Source: Piper betle (lineage: Eukaryota > Streptophyta > Magnoliopsida > Piperales > Piperaceae). From it: a DNA stretch of 64,000 bases. Positions 48,946 to 62,200 of this stretch are shown piece after piece. Each line of letters starts with the position of its first letter. The first letter of the stretch is position 1. The position numbers and the translations under genes were made by a program. The notes under the pieces are model-generated. The model made no database searches and was not told the origin of the DNA. It saw only the letters and a list, made by a program, of their open reading frames with translations. The stretch spans positions 310,001 to 374,000 of the forward strand of contig JAURVB010013550.1 in NCBI GenBank assembly GCA_033002965.1, in the 5' to 3' direction.

Positions 48946-51261
48946 AGTGATTAGGCATAAACTATATCTATATTTATATATCTATATATATATATATTAT
49001 GAATTATATCTATTATATTATATATATGATAGATATAGGAATTTGTGGAATTGGGAAGGAAAGAGATGAGCAAATAAATTAGTAATGGATTCTTATAACT
49101 GGTCTGAGATGTTGGCGAAGGAAGAGGAGAGGAAAGGTACACGTACTGTTCGTGGGGAAAGCAAATGGCATGTTCATGGACCGATTCATGGGCGCGTCGT
49201 TACAAGTTACAGCTTTGATTGTTTAGTGCTTCAACCAGGTCCATGAGGCTACTCCAGAACATATTTTTTTGGAAGGTACTGTGGATACTCAGATCAGATA
49301 TCAAATTTTCTTAAAAAAAATAGTCAAAATTTCAAGTTCATATCACAGATACAATTATTTATAAAACTTTACGTTTGTTTGTGATCAAATAAGTAAATTT
49401 GTGGTTATATGTGAAATAAAAGCTGGAGGTTCAACTCATTGAACTAAATGTAATCGATACTAATTATAAATTTGGTATTGTAATTATACGATATTTAAAA
49501 TTATATCAAAAAATTAGATCCGGTAAAATAGATAGAGTACAAACAAATCATGCATGCATGCCTTCGAGTTGGCATTGGCAATGGCTGCCTTGTGACTTTG
49601 ATATTTCCCAAATTCCCTTCCCAAATGGCAACTGGTGTACAAAATCAAGAGTCACGAACAGTGGTAAACGAAAACAACTCTTTTTTAGTGTCCACAATTC
49701 TATCTCTCCTCGTGACACTACGTTGAAAAAGAATCGTTATATGCCCCATTTCTTTACCACTTTGAAAAAGCTGCAAAGGCATGGGTCATATTCGTTCATA
49801 TTGTATCACCCCACTTCTAGCCCAAATCAATTTTGATTAAGATAGTGGCAACTAAAAGTGTTTAAGTTGGTAACGCTAAAGTAGTACTACTGTATACACA
49901 TAACTTATTTGTTTGTTACCTTCTCTCTACAATAGAAACCAAATTTTTTCCCAAATAGATTACAATAGAAATTGATTACAGGCGAAGAAGGCCAAGTTAC
50001 AGGTAAAAGTGAAGTGAGACATCTACAACCGCTTCTCAGGAATGAACAACCCAACTCGTATAAAATCCATTTTAATCCCACTTTATGGATTTGGTAACCA
50101 TTCCTTTTGAAAGGATCTGGTATAGCTTCGGGACAAATAGTCACTGAGCTTGTGCAAACTAAATCATGGATCTAATATTTAGCTAGTGCTCATTGTGGGC
50201 ATTGAAAAAGATGTCGGAAGTAATTATAATCAAAGTAGAGATTTGACTAATTTCAATCTCTGTTTGTACTAATATATATTAGATAGGTGTGTAACCAACA
50301 ACTCTTCACCACAACCTCAAAAAGTAGTCAACAAGATGAATCCCAAATGTAGATGAACCTGTATGAATCAAACAACAGAGCGAGCAAAGAGAAGAAGAAC
50401 AATTTGGTTGGAGTTATTAGTGGAAACCTGACATCAAAAGGGTATAGCAATTGAAAGCAGAAAACCAGAGTGGTTTCCCTTTAACCAAAACAAATTCATA
50501 AAGCATCACCCTGGTTCCTTAAAGAAAGGACATCACGCCTTGGCAACTTTGCCCTGCCTTGGCGTCTAATTAGCTTATGTTTATCAATGTTTCCTACAAG
50601 CTACAATCACTATTATTCATTTTGTACTTACCTAATGGCTAACTACTAATTTTGGTGCACACCATAATTTTCTTATTTTCTTAATTCTTTATCTATTAAA
50701 CCTCGATGCTCAATTGTTTCTTAGACCTCAACTCAAAATCCATTAGCTCATGCAAGTCTACCTAATTACGTTTCACCTTCCTTTTTATCATTTAGGAGTT
50801 GTGCGAGATCAAAGTCTCGGTTTTGAACGAAAGAATGGAAGAATCATCTTTTTGATTGTGCTCATTCATTCTTATCATCACAACTCATGGTTGAATATGT
50901 CAACTTATAATTCCTCTGTTAGTAGTGTATATATGTAGGATAAGCAAATGATATGTTGGTTTGTATTACCACTTAGCATCCTGTTCATAGTCGGACATGT
51001 ATCATATGCTACTTGTAGCTCTACTCTTTCATCTGTGGACTCGCATGTTCCAAATTCCAAAAACCAACACATTCAACAACACAATTAAAAGATCGGTAGC
51101 ATTTAATTTGTTCTCCGAATGACTGCACAAATATACCGTGGAGCTTCAAAAGGTATATAACAGGGACCACAAAACCTTAGGTGATTGATGATCAAGATGA
51201 AGCAATAACAGAGAATGATTGCTTTATTTCAGAGAGAAGAACTAGAATTCAACAACTTCGA
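48946..51261. other. AT-rich spacer upstream of NPC
   Basis: Contains a TA-rich run at about 48961-49040 just upstream of the NPC start, which may include promoter TATA elements. No further gene or repeat recognised. Confidence 0.45.
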
Positions 51262-52012
51262 CTAATATATGCGTATCATTTGCGTAGCTTCGTCTAAGGA
51301 TGTGGCAATTCTTACAAACTCAAATAACCTTACGACCAAGCCATTTAGTCTTGTCACCGTGTAAGAGATATTACCGGCTTCATGAAACAGGACATATATT
51401 ATTGCTACCTTGAACATAGAATAAATATCACTATAGATTGCAATAACACTAGAGTATACAGCAATAACGATCATGAGGACTGATAGGATCTTGTCTTTCC
51501 CAGTAACAATTCCATGGACATCTCCAAAAATTATCATATAGAAACAAAAAAGTACATGTCAGCTCTCATCATTTTCTCCATTGGTCACTAGGATACAGAA
51601 AAAGAGGCATTGAAGACTTAGCTTCCCTCCAAACAATTTCAAAACCACCATATCCCAGACAGAGAGGGTTCCTCTTCCTCACCTTAGGGTGATGGCTGAA
51701 GGGAATATGAACCCAATGGGCACAGCTGCTGTTGCACCAGTAAATTGTAAGGCATCCCAGATGCTAGGTATAAAATAGTCACCAGAGAAAATTACAGCAA
51801 TAAGGACAATGCTAAGCAAGGAAACCTCCTGTTGTCTGATGATAGTGGCTTGGAAATAGAAAAGATAAGGCCATCCAATTTGAGCCGAAGAGCAAAGAAT
51901 AAGATGGGAAAGGGAAACATGATATGGAGTATATGGCTGATTCGGACCACATCATGAAACACAGATATCGGGAATGCCAAGTATGACAAAATGGTACCAA
52001 CTAATGAATTTT
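51262..52012 (-). pseudogene. C-terminal part of an AVT6-like amino acid transporter
   Basis: Proton-coupled amino acid transporter of the plant AVT6 (SLC38-like) group, only the last quarter present. The exon at 51683-52012 (minus) reads SVFHDVVRISHILHIMF, FALRLKLDGLIFSISKPL, then after a break near 51821-51825 LLSIVLIAVIFSGDYFIPS, IWDALQFTGATAAVPIG and FIFPSAITLR before a GT donor. A second exon ending near 51409 reads DVHGIVTGKDKILSVLMIV and IAIYSDIYSMFK, the expected C-terminus. The remaining roughly 280 N-terminal residues are not found upstream; a possible 80-bp exon at 52366-52445 (DELLPGIPYKASW...) is not from this family as far as I can tell. Probably a partial duplicate. Confidence 0.7.
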
Positions 52013-52445
52013 CTGCATCTAAAGTATGCTGAAGTTAAAAGCGGTTAACTCAGTCCTCTGGATTCGAGGGGAAAAACATGAAGTTGACTGTTCTCTTGTA
52101 GCATGTAGAACAAACATTAAGAAAGCTGAATTACAATGTGCTTCCTGCTTCCACATTGAATTTGGAGAGAGTTTGGAATTTGTATTTGATTTCAAAGGCA
52201 CCGGAAACTTGACCAACTTAGTTTCCAACAACTTGACCAGCAAGGGTAGGATTCCAGCTCTTACTAAAAGCATATCAAATCAAATTAATAAGCTTCTGAA
52301 AAAGCCAACTTGCAAGATCCAAAACTTGGACGAAAACTGGGCGGGAAATAAAATGGTATAATTACCGCAAATCCGATGCAAAACAGTGCCAATATTCCCA
52401 CCCACGACGCTTTATAGGGGATCCCAGGCAACAACTCGTCACACA

Positions 52446-53793
52446 CTGCAATGCGAATGCAAAAACAATTGAGCACACAAAAGAATAAATGATGAAAAAG
52501 ATACAGTACAACTCTGCCACAAAAAGGGGATGATCAGAGGGGAAAAAACTACTCCGTGTTCACGACAACATAAAATGCTAATGTTCAATCAATTTGTGAG
52601 GGAAGCTCTTAAAACAGTTTAATGTCCACTAGCTTTGGAAGCTACACACTAGTAAATCATTATAAGCAAGGAACATACTGCATGGTGAAGGAACTAATAG
52701 CAACTGATATAGAAGGTGATATAATAAGCACCTACCAATGTTATTTCGCTTTTTTGCAATGGTAATGGGAACTAATAGTAATGTTACATACTAGTAAATC
52801 ATTAATAGGAACTATTAATGTCCTCAGTCCGTGAGCCACAGTTTACGACTTTATAATTATTTCGCTTTTTATTAATACATAATTAGGCTTAGTACACTCG
52901 TTAAGCATATTAAAGTTCTTAATTTTAATATTATTTATCCATTTTGTTAGGGAGACGAGAAGTTATTATAATTGAAGGAAGGGAGAGGATAAAAGCAAGA
53001 GGAGTCTGAGATGTGCGCTTGAACAAGATACATAGAGCTTACTCTCGTTTCTTTTTATATTTTTTGAATTTTTTTTATAACAAACCTCTATTACTTTATA
53101 TTTTATTAACTCTTTGCCATAACCCTTTTTACTTATCATACTTATATGTTGGTGACAATACATTAAACATCCTATTTTATTTATATATTTTTATATATAT
53201 ATAGAGCATGTTAGAGAGATTATTTCTTACTCTCACCTCCATATCCATTATATGATTGGCAGCTCTTTCTACACATAAATATATAGCCACAGGTTTTACA
53301 CAACCTTATGAACTCCACGTTGTTGTGTGTATTTTATCTTTTCGATAATAACCATATTTTCTCTTCGACAACAAAGTTTTATATTTCTAATTTCTAATCG
53401 CAACAGCTGGTCACTAGTATTAGGCAGAAACTATTAGAAGCAATCCTCTTTTCTTTCAAAAAAAAAAGGACAAAAAAAGAGGCAGCAGTCCTCTCTATTA
53501 TGGTGGGATATAGCAAAAGGAGACACATCCTGAACCATTGCGTTTCCAAGCTTACTGCAAAGTTTCAATTAATGCAATAAAATATACCCCAAGAAACAGA
53601 CATGAGCCGCTCAAAAACAAGAAGACATCAACAAAATTCAATTAAACCTGGCTCAACAAGGAAGAAACTTAACATGTACAGTTGCAGAAAAATAGAACTA
53701 CTCGCCCTCAACTTGACAACTCCACAAAGTTTCACAACAAAGCGAATAGTATTTTTTAACATTTGCTGATTGGAATAGTAGGATAAGCAGATG
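52446..53793. other. AT-rich spacer
   Basis: No coding signal recognised. Contains a repeated CATACTAGTAAATCATTA-like phrase near 52650 and 52790, and A/T-rich low-complexity sequence. Confidence 0.4.
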
Positions 53794-55011
53794 CTAGCTT
53801 CCAGAATTTCCCGGCAAAGGCTTCAACTCAACGTGAGGAAGCTCGGGCATCTTGAATGGGGAAGTGGATGGGGATGGCCATCCATCCGGGGAATCACTGG
53901 AGAAGAAGACTTATCCTGACTACTACGATCTGGGTTTCCTCCCAATGCTCTAATTATCATTCCTCCAACAGCCCGAAAAGGATGTTGGACTTGGTTTTGA
54001 TCTCTAAGATGAACGAGAACTCTGAGAATTGCCACACAGCAGTGACTACAATTAGCACCGAGAGCAGCATATGCGTGATGGTGTTCTGCCTCCTCACCTT
54101 CCTTAGCTCTTCCACTAGCTCTTGCGCTGTTACTCCTGCAGCTCCTTCATCTTTGGTAGCAGTTGCTCCAACCTCATCAGATTTCTTATTAGAACAATTC
54201 ATGGATCCCATTTCTTCTGATGGGCGTTGATACTCTTCAATGCCATCCTCTTTGGATCGCTCTAACTGCCATAAATGCAGGCATATGAGACACGCAACAG
54301 CCAGTTATAAGTTATCCGCCATAAATTTCAAATTAAAAGTCTGACATGCAAAAATGAGCATAGAGTACATGTGGGGTCCAGCTCATTAATCGAAATAAAA
54401 CATGTCGATGCAAATTATACTTATAATCACAAATGAGAAACAACAATTCGAAGGGGAGAACCCTGGCTTTTTATCCAGCGCCTCTAATTCGCTGTCAATC
54501 ACCAAATCAATCCTATTTCAATCATCGGTGGCAGAGAAAACGTGGCGGGAAGAAATTGTGACAAATAAATGAAGGACATAACGATTAGCAACAAACATAT
54601 GTAAATATGGGTGGCATGTGACAATCTGTCATCCACGAAAACCACATGCCAGAGAGACAGCAACAAATTGAGTCAAGTAATGAAACTGTGCGCAATCCAT
54701 TGTGCTTGCACCCAACAAGAAGATAATAGATTGTGAAAAGGCAGATAGCTCCACCGTGTACTTGACCCTTTTAAAACATAAAAAGCAACTTTCCGGTGAA
54801 AAAGAAATAGTACCTGGGAAAGCAGTCGGGATAGAAGAGCGCGGTCGGGGTGGGAATGGATCTCACCTCCTTCCCCGTCACTCTCGTCGATCAGCTGCTG
54901 AATTTCACTGGGAGGGCTTCCTCCGATCGTCGGTTCCGTTGCGCCCGCCGAGCCGCCCTGCCGCCGCCTCCATGCTTCCAGAAAGTTTGAAAGTGGTGTT
55001 GAAACTCTCAA
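53794..55011 (-). CDS. small single-span membrane protein, function unknown
   Basis: Two exons on the minus strand: 54814-55011 (66 codons from ATG at 55011) and 53794-54265, ending in TAG. Exon 2 is 472 nt; two missing bases, at the A run 53995-53998 and near 53902-53910, restore the reading, giving about 223 residues. The order is an Ala/Gly-rich N-terminus with an acidic stretch, TAQELVEELRKVRRQN (a basic amphipathic helix), a single hydrophobic span THMLLSVLIVVTAVWQF, then HPFRAVGGMIIRALGG and a Ser/Pro-rich tail SSDSPDGWPSPSTSPFKMPELPHVEL. It resembles a conserved but uncharacterised plant protein family; I do not know its role. A basic stretch before one span and a proline-rich tail would suit a tail-exposed ER or organelle membrane protein, which is only inference. 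Confidence 0.72.
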
Positions 55012-55714
55012 AGTCTATCCCATGTTGTACTTGTATCATACACGCGCTTCCACGTGGGAAAAGTGCGGCTAACGAAAAACCAAGAAAAAGAAAATATGGA
55101 GAGTGAGAAATGCGTGATTTTTCCAATTATCATTATTACTTATCGCGAATAAACTGAAGAAATATAAGTATTTTTTAGCCATTGATATAATTAAAGAGTG
55201 ATAACTTACTATTTCATCTCACAACTAAGATTATTGTAAGTTATATTTATGTCTTCGGTGTGATGATTAGTGGATGTATGACTTATGTTCATGTCTTATT
55301 TAGCCACGCTCCCATTATCAAGGGTTATTTAAACTTATTAAATAAAAATTCTGCAGTTTTAAGAAGTGAATATTTAATATCGGCAACTGGTGATATGGTA
55401 ATATCAACAATATCAATATGTAAATTTAGTCATTTATTAGATCACATAACTTTTTGTTACTTAAGCAAATAATTATCATCATTTAAACATTCATATAATG
55501 TAAAAGCTTACATTAAATATAGTTAAAGCCGCTAAACGAGCGAATGAGCTGAATTTAACTTGTGCTCGAACTCAACCCAAATAGTTCGAAGTTCGTTTGA
55601 GATCGAATAAATTTTAAATATATATGACTAAAATCAATTAGAATATTTTTTATGTTGTTCGAGCTCGACTCGATATTGAATACACTTAAACTGTTTAATT
55701 TTGAATAGCTTAAA

Positions 55715-55890
55715 ATTAGTTTATTCAAGAACTTAAAATCAACACGTTTGGGAGCTCAAAACTAGCTTGTTTAAGAACTCAAAACCAGTTCATTTGAGAG
55801 CTCAAAACTAACTCGTTTGAGAGCTCAAACCGGTTCATTTGAAAGCTTAAAACCAGCTCGTTTGGCCACTCAAAACCAGCTCGATCATAT
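55715..55890 (+). repeat. GAGCTCAAAACTAGCTCGTTTG tandem repeats
   Basis: About seven imperfect units of 24-25 bp carrying 'AGCTCAAAAC' and 'AGCTCGTTTG'. Related AGCTCG-rich sequence occurs from 55530 and again at 62455-63380. This kind of sequence is widespread in plant repeats whose ends read AACGAGC. Confidence 0.85.
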
Positions 55891-56217
55891 GGTAAAAACA
55901 ACTCATTTAGGAGAAAAAGATCTAGTTATAGAGATTAAAATTAATAAAAATAATCTATCAATATATTTATATAGATTGTCTCAATAATAAAAGGTTTTTT
56001 CAAGTTTCAACCTATGTTTTAATTTTTTTATAAAATAACTAAGACATCATTCAATAGTATATATTTCCAAAAATAAAATGCATAAAATTGTAAACCTAAA
56101 ATTAAAAACTATCGAAAGTCTATATTTTATAGCCTTCACTATATTTAAACAGATTTTATCTGGCTTTTATCCGAGAAAAAATTAATAAATATCATTGATT
56201 GTGAGATGTTCAATTAC

Positions 56218-57792
56218 CTACTACGACATCTAATTTGAGCATTTGGCCCATGGACGGATCTTGACCTTCCAAGTTCATCATCTCCGCTTAAATTGTCAGA
56301 ACAACTGTGTTTGGCATTCGGTACTCCTAATGGGGTGTGAGCAGAGACATGAATACCCCTTCAATTTACAGGACTTGACGAGTTCATTTTGCCTTCAAAA
56401 AGGATGCAACTCAACCTGAAAGATAGACATCATGACCCTTAGAAAATAAAACGTTTCATGAAAGAAGGCAACTAGAAGCTTGTAAACATCATTCATGTAG
56501 CTAAGGCTGGCCATGGCATATCTACGCCACATGCAATGCTAGTGATAGGCGGCCATGAATAGTTTCATGCAATGAAACATACTAAGACAACAAGGGCCAA
56601 ATAGTGTCTCTACCAGAAAGTCGTTGAAGAAAGACAAACACTCCAGATTTTCTTTATTTACAGACGGATTACTAATCTCCCCACCCGAATATAAAAATGT
56701 AGAAATGCTATGTCAAACTACCAAGAAATTGAGTACCAAATGGAAAATGCAATATGACCTCCAGCAACAGAAATGAAGGTGCAAGAAAAAGCTAATTACT
56801 AAGTGGGACACAATAAATCAAGTCATTTAAACTTCGCTATGCAGCTTTTGGCAGCATTTTCTAAATGAAAACACACAAAGTTCGTGAGATAAGTTGCTTA
56901 TATAACTTTTTCAATTAGAAATTTGTGGGCACTACAAATTAATAAAAGGCAGGTAAAACTTTGGCAATTCAAACTATCAATGCCCTAAGTAAGTTCTATG
57001 CATGGTTGAATAAGCCTTTCTACTATTATCTATGCACTTAATCAACTATAACATGTTTCATAAAAATGAAGAAACTCAACTGCCGACAGATTTTTCCATT
57101 CAATATAACACAACGTGTATAAAGTAAAAGAAAGAAGTAATTGGTGCTGAAAATCCGCATAGAGCTTAAGAATGAGCAAAAGAAAGAAGTAATTAGTCAT
57201 CTTTGTACTTTAAGCGACAAAAATGACATACTAGCTTAAGAATGAGCAAACCAAACCTGATTAACTGCAGGAACAATCTTGGCAAAAAGAAGAAGCTCCT
57301 CCAATTGCTGAATGCTGAAATTACTAACACCTGTAGCACGAACAGGGCCTTCTTCACAAGACCTTCCATGGCTGCCCACAAAGCCTTCAGCTGATTCATA
57401 AATGTTCTATAGTCAGTTCCTGACTTGGAAGGAGGATCAGTGGCATCTCCAAAAACTAAACTCTCTGTTCAGTGGACCAAATAGAGATCCAAGTACGCCA
57501 CACCAAGGTTCCTAAGGGAAATCCTAACAGAATTTTCAATCTTCTTATGAGAATTCAATGTGTAGTATATCTTGGAAGTCAAAAAACTTCTTCTCGCTTT
57601 AGCCCACCACTGAAAGCTTCCCCCAAGGCCTACTTTGACTTCGTTGCCATACATATGAGCACAATCTATATGGCGATAGCCCACCTTCAGGGCTTGTTTT
57701 GACAGCCTCAATGCAGAGATCTCCACCCTCCTGCCATGTTTCAACCACAGCAGGCATTTTTGCCCGTGTTCAGTAGGAAGTAATTTAAACAT
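56218..57792 (-). pseudogene. aldo-keto reductase, broken and 3'-truncated
   Basis: NADPH-dependent aldo-keto reductase family. Exon pieces on the minus strand: 57469-57792 (EISALRLSKQALKVGYRHID, CAHMYGNEVKVGL with the catalytic Tyr region, FLTSKIYYTLNSHKKIENSV, LRNLGVAYLDLYLVHW), about 57232-57450 (VFGDATDPPSKSG, ALWAAMEGLVKK, then in another frame VRATGVSNFSIQQLEELL and PAVNQ), and 56218-56415 (VELHPF, then RQNELVKSCKLKGIHVSAHT and PLGVPNA, RSRSVHGPMLKLDVVV). Several frame breaks occur, and the conserved FW in the third piece is TTT TGA at about 56401, a stop in place of Trp. The expected C-terminal exons are absent. Most likely a pseudogene; the stop is not explained by a homopolymer slip. 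Confidence 0.75.
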
Positions 57793-57837
57793 GCTCCTCC
57801 TCTTCCTTTCATCCTTTCAGAGTACAGGTGAAAGATT

Positions 57838-58130
57838 CAACCTGCTAACAAAATTCAATGTTAGGAGAAAGCCTCTTGTAGGTATACAAATCCCTACAAA
57901 GAAAAAAACTCTAACCAGGAAATAAAACTCTTCAAAGGAATCAATCCAGGAAATAAAACTCTAACCAGGAAACTCTTAAGGAGAAATAAAACTCTAACCA
58001 GGAAATAAAACTCTTCAAAGGATTCAACCTGCTAACAAAATTCAATGTTAGGAAAAGCCTCTTGTAGGTATAGAAATCCCTACAAAGAAAAAACTCTAAC
58101 CAGGAAATAAAACTCTTCAAAGGAATCAAT
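57838..58130 (+). repeat. 183-bp tandem duplication with inner repeats
   Basis: CAACCTGCTAACAAAATTCA starts at 57839 and again at 58026, each followed by the same block to 'GGAATCAATCC'. Within it, 'CTCTAACCAGGAAATAAAACTC' recurs four times. It lies just upstream of the aldo-keto reductase. Confidence 0.85.
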
Positions 58131-58139
58131 CCATACTCA

Positions 58140-59253
58140 ATCCAAAAAGTGACAGCATCATCAATTGGAAAAGAAAGAAACCTGAGAATCTACGCAGTGG
58201 GAAGCCAAGTTGTCCTAGCAAACAAGTAAAAGATATGGAAGTGAACAAAGATCAGCGGTTAAGCTAATCCATCTACAAGCGAACAAAGCGGGCACTAGAA
58301 TTCCATCATCTCCTGCCCGATCCTCCCTACCTAAATTCCACTCATGATATGAATCTTCTAGATTTGATTTACTCCAAAATACATTTGAAGAAGAGAATCA
58401 GTGGGGCAAGAAAAGTTTGAAAAATACCCTTCACCATTGAATCCTACACAACGTTCTTACGTGTTCATAAGTACCGTATACGTGAGTGTACCAAGCACAC
58501 CCATTGGCGGGAGATGAAGGCTCCGGTTGGCCACTGCGGCCGCCACGATGACTAGAAGATAAAGGCGGCCATGAGAAGAAAAGTTATATTTCGAACGCGG
58601 GAAGTCAGGACGGAACGGATAGTTTGAGGACGGCAGTCAAATATAAAGGTTCCCATTAGCCACAACATCCGAGCGGCACTACCATGAGAAGAGGTTGGCT
58701 GGGAGAGAAGTTGAAGAGGCATTTGGGTCAGGGGAGAAAATATACGTAAGGGTAGTTTCAAAAATAAAATTTGAATCTCGTATCAATAATAATAAAATAA
58801 ATTCTAAAAATACTAAATAAAATTTAATAAAATATTATACAATTAAATTGAATTAAGACATTCTAAATTTCTTGATATTTAAAAAAAACATATTTTTCTG
58901 TGTTTAATTTTTATTTTGTGTACATTTATTGGGTATTTATTTTTTGGGTTTGATTTAGTGCTTTCATTTTTTATATAAGTATTTTTCATATCATGTTATT
59001 AGCAAACATGGAATTTGAAAAATTTTAATGTAAGTGTTCATCCACTGTTAACATTTTTTTATTTTTCATAAAATTATGTGATATTTTTTATAGATAAGTA
59101 TTAACTAACCAAATAATGTATCGAAGTACCTTTTGGAAGTCTGTGAAAGAAAGAGACGATTGGAAATTGGAGGTGGGAAGAATTAGAAGAAGTGTATTTT
59201 AATGTAAAATTATATGCCCATTGTCACATTTGTATATGTATTTTGAGTAGCCA
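58140..59253. other. spacer, nothing recognised
   Basis: Slightly GC-richer at 58490-58740, otherwise AT-rich. No coding signal recognised. Confidence 0.4.
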
Positions 59254-62200
59254 TGTAAAACCCGCGATTCGAGTCAGGGTTTTATATTCAGAACCGGTCG
59301 GTTCGACCGTTATTTTCGATTCGAGTCAGTTTCAGAACACGTGTATTGAGCCGACGCCAGTCGCGTGTATGAGCTATGAGGGTCATGCGTACCCAAGTAT
59401 ATGATGATAACGTCATGAACACAGCAGAACAGAATGAGTTATCAGAATATATGAGAGTATGCAGTTACTTTTTTATTATTATATATAGTGGATCGTAGAA
59501 CTAGTTTTAGGCCGTTTATCGCGTTAGGACGCGTTGCGGGCATTTTGGGTGGGTTGATAGTTCTAGAGCATATCATTTTGATGTTTTGGTGTTTGTTTGA
59601 TTTTATGGGATTTTTCCCGATTTTTTTGGAATTTACGGCGATTAATTATTATTCTTGACTCGAGCCGGAGACGAGTCAAGTAATATTTACGAAACTGCCA
59701 CCCAGCTATTTCATCCGCGCCCTTCTTTTCTTCCCCAAACCCTTGCCCGACGCCGCCCTTGTGCGCGTCGCTGCCGGCGCCGCCCGGCCGTCGATAGTCG
59801 CCGCCTAGCCCCGCGACGACGTTGCCGTGCTGCCCCGACCAGGTCCGGCCCCCATCGGACCGCCGCGACGCGAGGAAGCCACGCCGCGACGCCGCGCCCG
59901 CGTTGCGCTTCCGTCGCCGATTCCGCCGCCGGCGACCAGCGCCGCCGCGATCGGTCGGTCGCCTCAGCACCCTCAGCCTTCCAGCGACCTTCCCCGACCG
60001 GAACGGAGGCCATCGCCGCCGTGGCCGGCCGGATCTAGCCACCATCACCGCCGACTCTGTTTTATGCATTTTCCGGCGAGCCGCCACCTCCGTTGGCCGC
60101 GTCGACCTCGTAGATGAGTCGGGCTCGCCGAGCCGGTTCCGAGGGTACCCAACACGACCACTTTCCGGCCAGTAGACGCCGCCGGCGATTGTCGCCGGGA
60201 AACCACCGGAAGCCGCCGGAAAACCGCCAGCAGCTGCCGGAAAACTCGGAATTTCTGGAATTCACTGGAATTCACCGGATCTTCCGCGGGGCTCACCCAG
60301 TCGAGCCCGATCGAGCTTCGGACGCCGATGAGCGCCGAATTTGAGTTCCGAGACACGCGACGGAACCCTAACCGTCGCCGATTGTCGACAACGTGAGGTA
60401 TAATTACCTCCGATTGATTTATTTAAAATTGATGATAATTGTTAGCATAGCATGCTAGGGTTGATTAATTATCATGATTAATGTCTTGACTATGAATAAA
60501 GTAAAGATGTGCATGATGAGATTATTAGTGAATGAAGTAAGTGATCTAATGAGATGAATTGGGTATGAGCATGTTAATCGAGTACGATGCAACTTAGAAG
60601 AACAGAATAAAATATGGTATGAATAGTTTGAGTTAGGATTATTTACTCTTATAATTATTTGATTGTTATTTTGATGGATGATTTTGTGGTTGCATTGTGT
60701 GTGATTCATTGATTTTGATGCATCATGTAGTTAGTGGGCGTTAGTATTTAGTTTTGATGTGTAGGTACGGAGTAGGAGCTCGCCGCCTAGGCGCGATGAC
60801 ACGCTTGGAGCTTCTACCAGGTCCGTTAGGACTTCTCTCTGATTTTTATGATCTTTTCTATTGTATGTTTGATTTATTGTCTGCAGGACGGGTTAAGTGG
60901 CGTTTTATCGGATCCCACTTAACTCGGGCCATTTAACCGAACATTTTCCGGATTAATAACCCCTCGAGGATGAGATCCCTCGAGGTTGATTTCGAAAACA
61001 AGATCCACCAAAAGTTGCCTTCGGGCCTATTATATAACTCCCTACCCAAGCCTATATATATATATAGTTTTCGCGTTTCTGTGAGACGAGAGATGGAGAA
61101 ATCGACTGCACGTACCATGCAGAGGATGTCGTGACAGTCAAAGCGGGCTCTGGATTAGTGCCAGCGGACTGTTCCATTCCCGAGGGATCCTGACAACTCC
61201 GCGTTTGAGTTCCTCACACCCGGAGAACGTGGAGGTTTACGGGTACTGTTTAGTACAGCGCATGTCCGGACTTGTGGTTCAAAGGGTATTAAAGGCGACT
61301 GCCTGAGAGTACTCGGCCTTCGTGCTCAAGGCCAGGAGAAATATGGAGGTAAGGAGAGGGCTTAGGATAAAGTTTTACGTGAAGTACTGAAAAAGAAGTG
61401 CCGAGAGCGGCACAGTACCAGCAGCAGATCAGTAAGTTCGGGATGCTACCGGGTCTGCAGCCCAGTGGCTCCTCAGTAGTGCCCTTCAGAGTGTTCACGT
61501 GGAGTATATGTTGTTTTCTTTCATATGAGAGTTTGCTCTCATAGCCAGTTTGTTATAGTTATTTTCTTTTCGGACCAGTAACGCTTGTTACTGACGTTTT
61601 TCCTATATATATGTAGGTGATAAGCACGAGATGGATGTGCCGGCCAGGACGGAGGAGCAATAAGGTCTTCTGCACACACACATTGGGTGATTGAATGTTT
61701 AATGTTTTGTTTATGATGTTATTTTATAAACATGCTATGATTAAATGTTTGAGGCATGACAATGACATGAAATGAAATGATCAGAGTAGCGCAGCAAAAG
61801 TGTGATGGGTTAGGACCCAAAGTTCAGAGAATGATGAATATAGTAGATTAGAAGTCTGTGTGAATGCTATTGTTGCTATGCGTATATATGTTTGAATATA
61901 TGATTTTGACAGGGTGGCCCCTAATTGTATTTTTAGGGGAAATTCTGTCCCTTTCGTTTTAGAATTTTTACTAATTTTGATTGTAATTGTGTTGGTGTGA
62001 AAATTGGTTGCATGTCATCCATGTAGTATCCTGTTAGGGTTTTATGCATTCATACATACATATAGCAAGTTAGATCTTCATCTTAAGATGCCGAGATTGG
62101 ATCCACATGAGTTATGCGTATATATGTTTGAATATATGATTTTGATAGGGTGGCCCCCTAATTGTATTTTTAGGGGAAATTCTGTGTCCCTTTCGTTTTA

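Noticed and set aside
59563..60356. ORFs up to 174 codons on both strands
   Set aside because: Arg/Pro/Ala-rich, in the GC-rich core of the solo LTR, overlapping in opposite directions and not conserved in the other copies.
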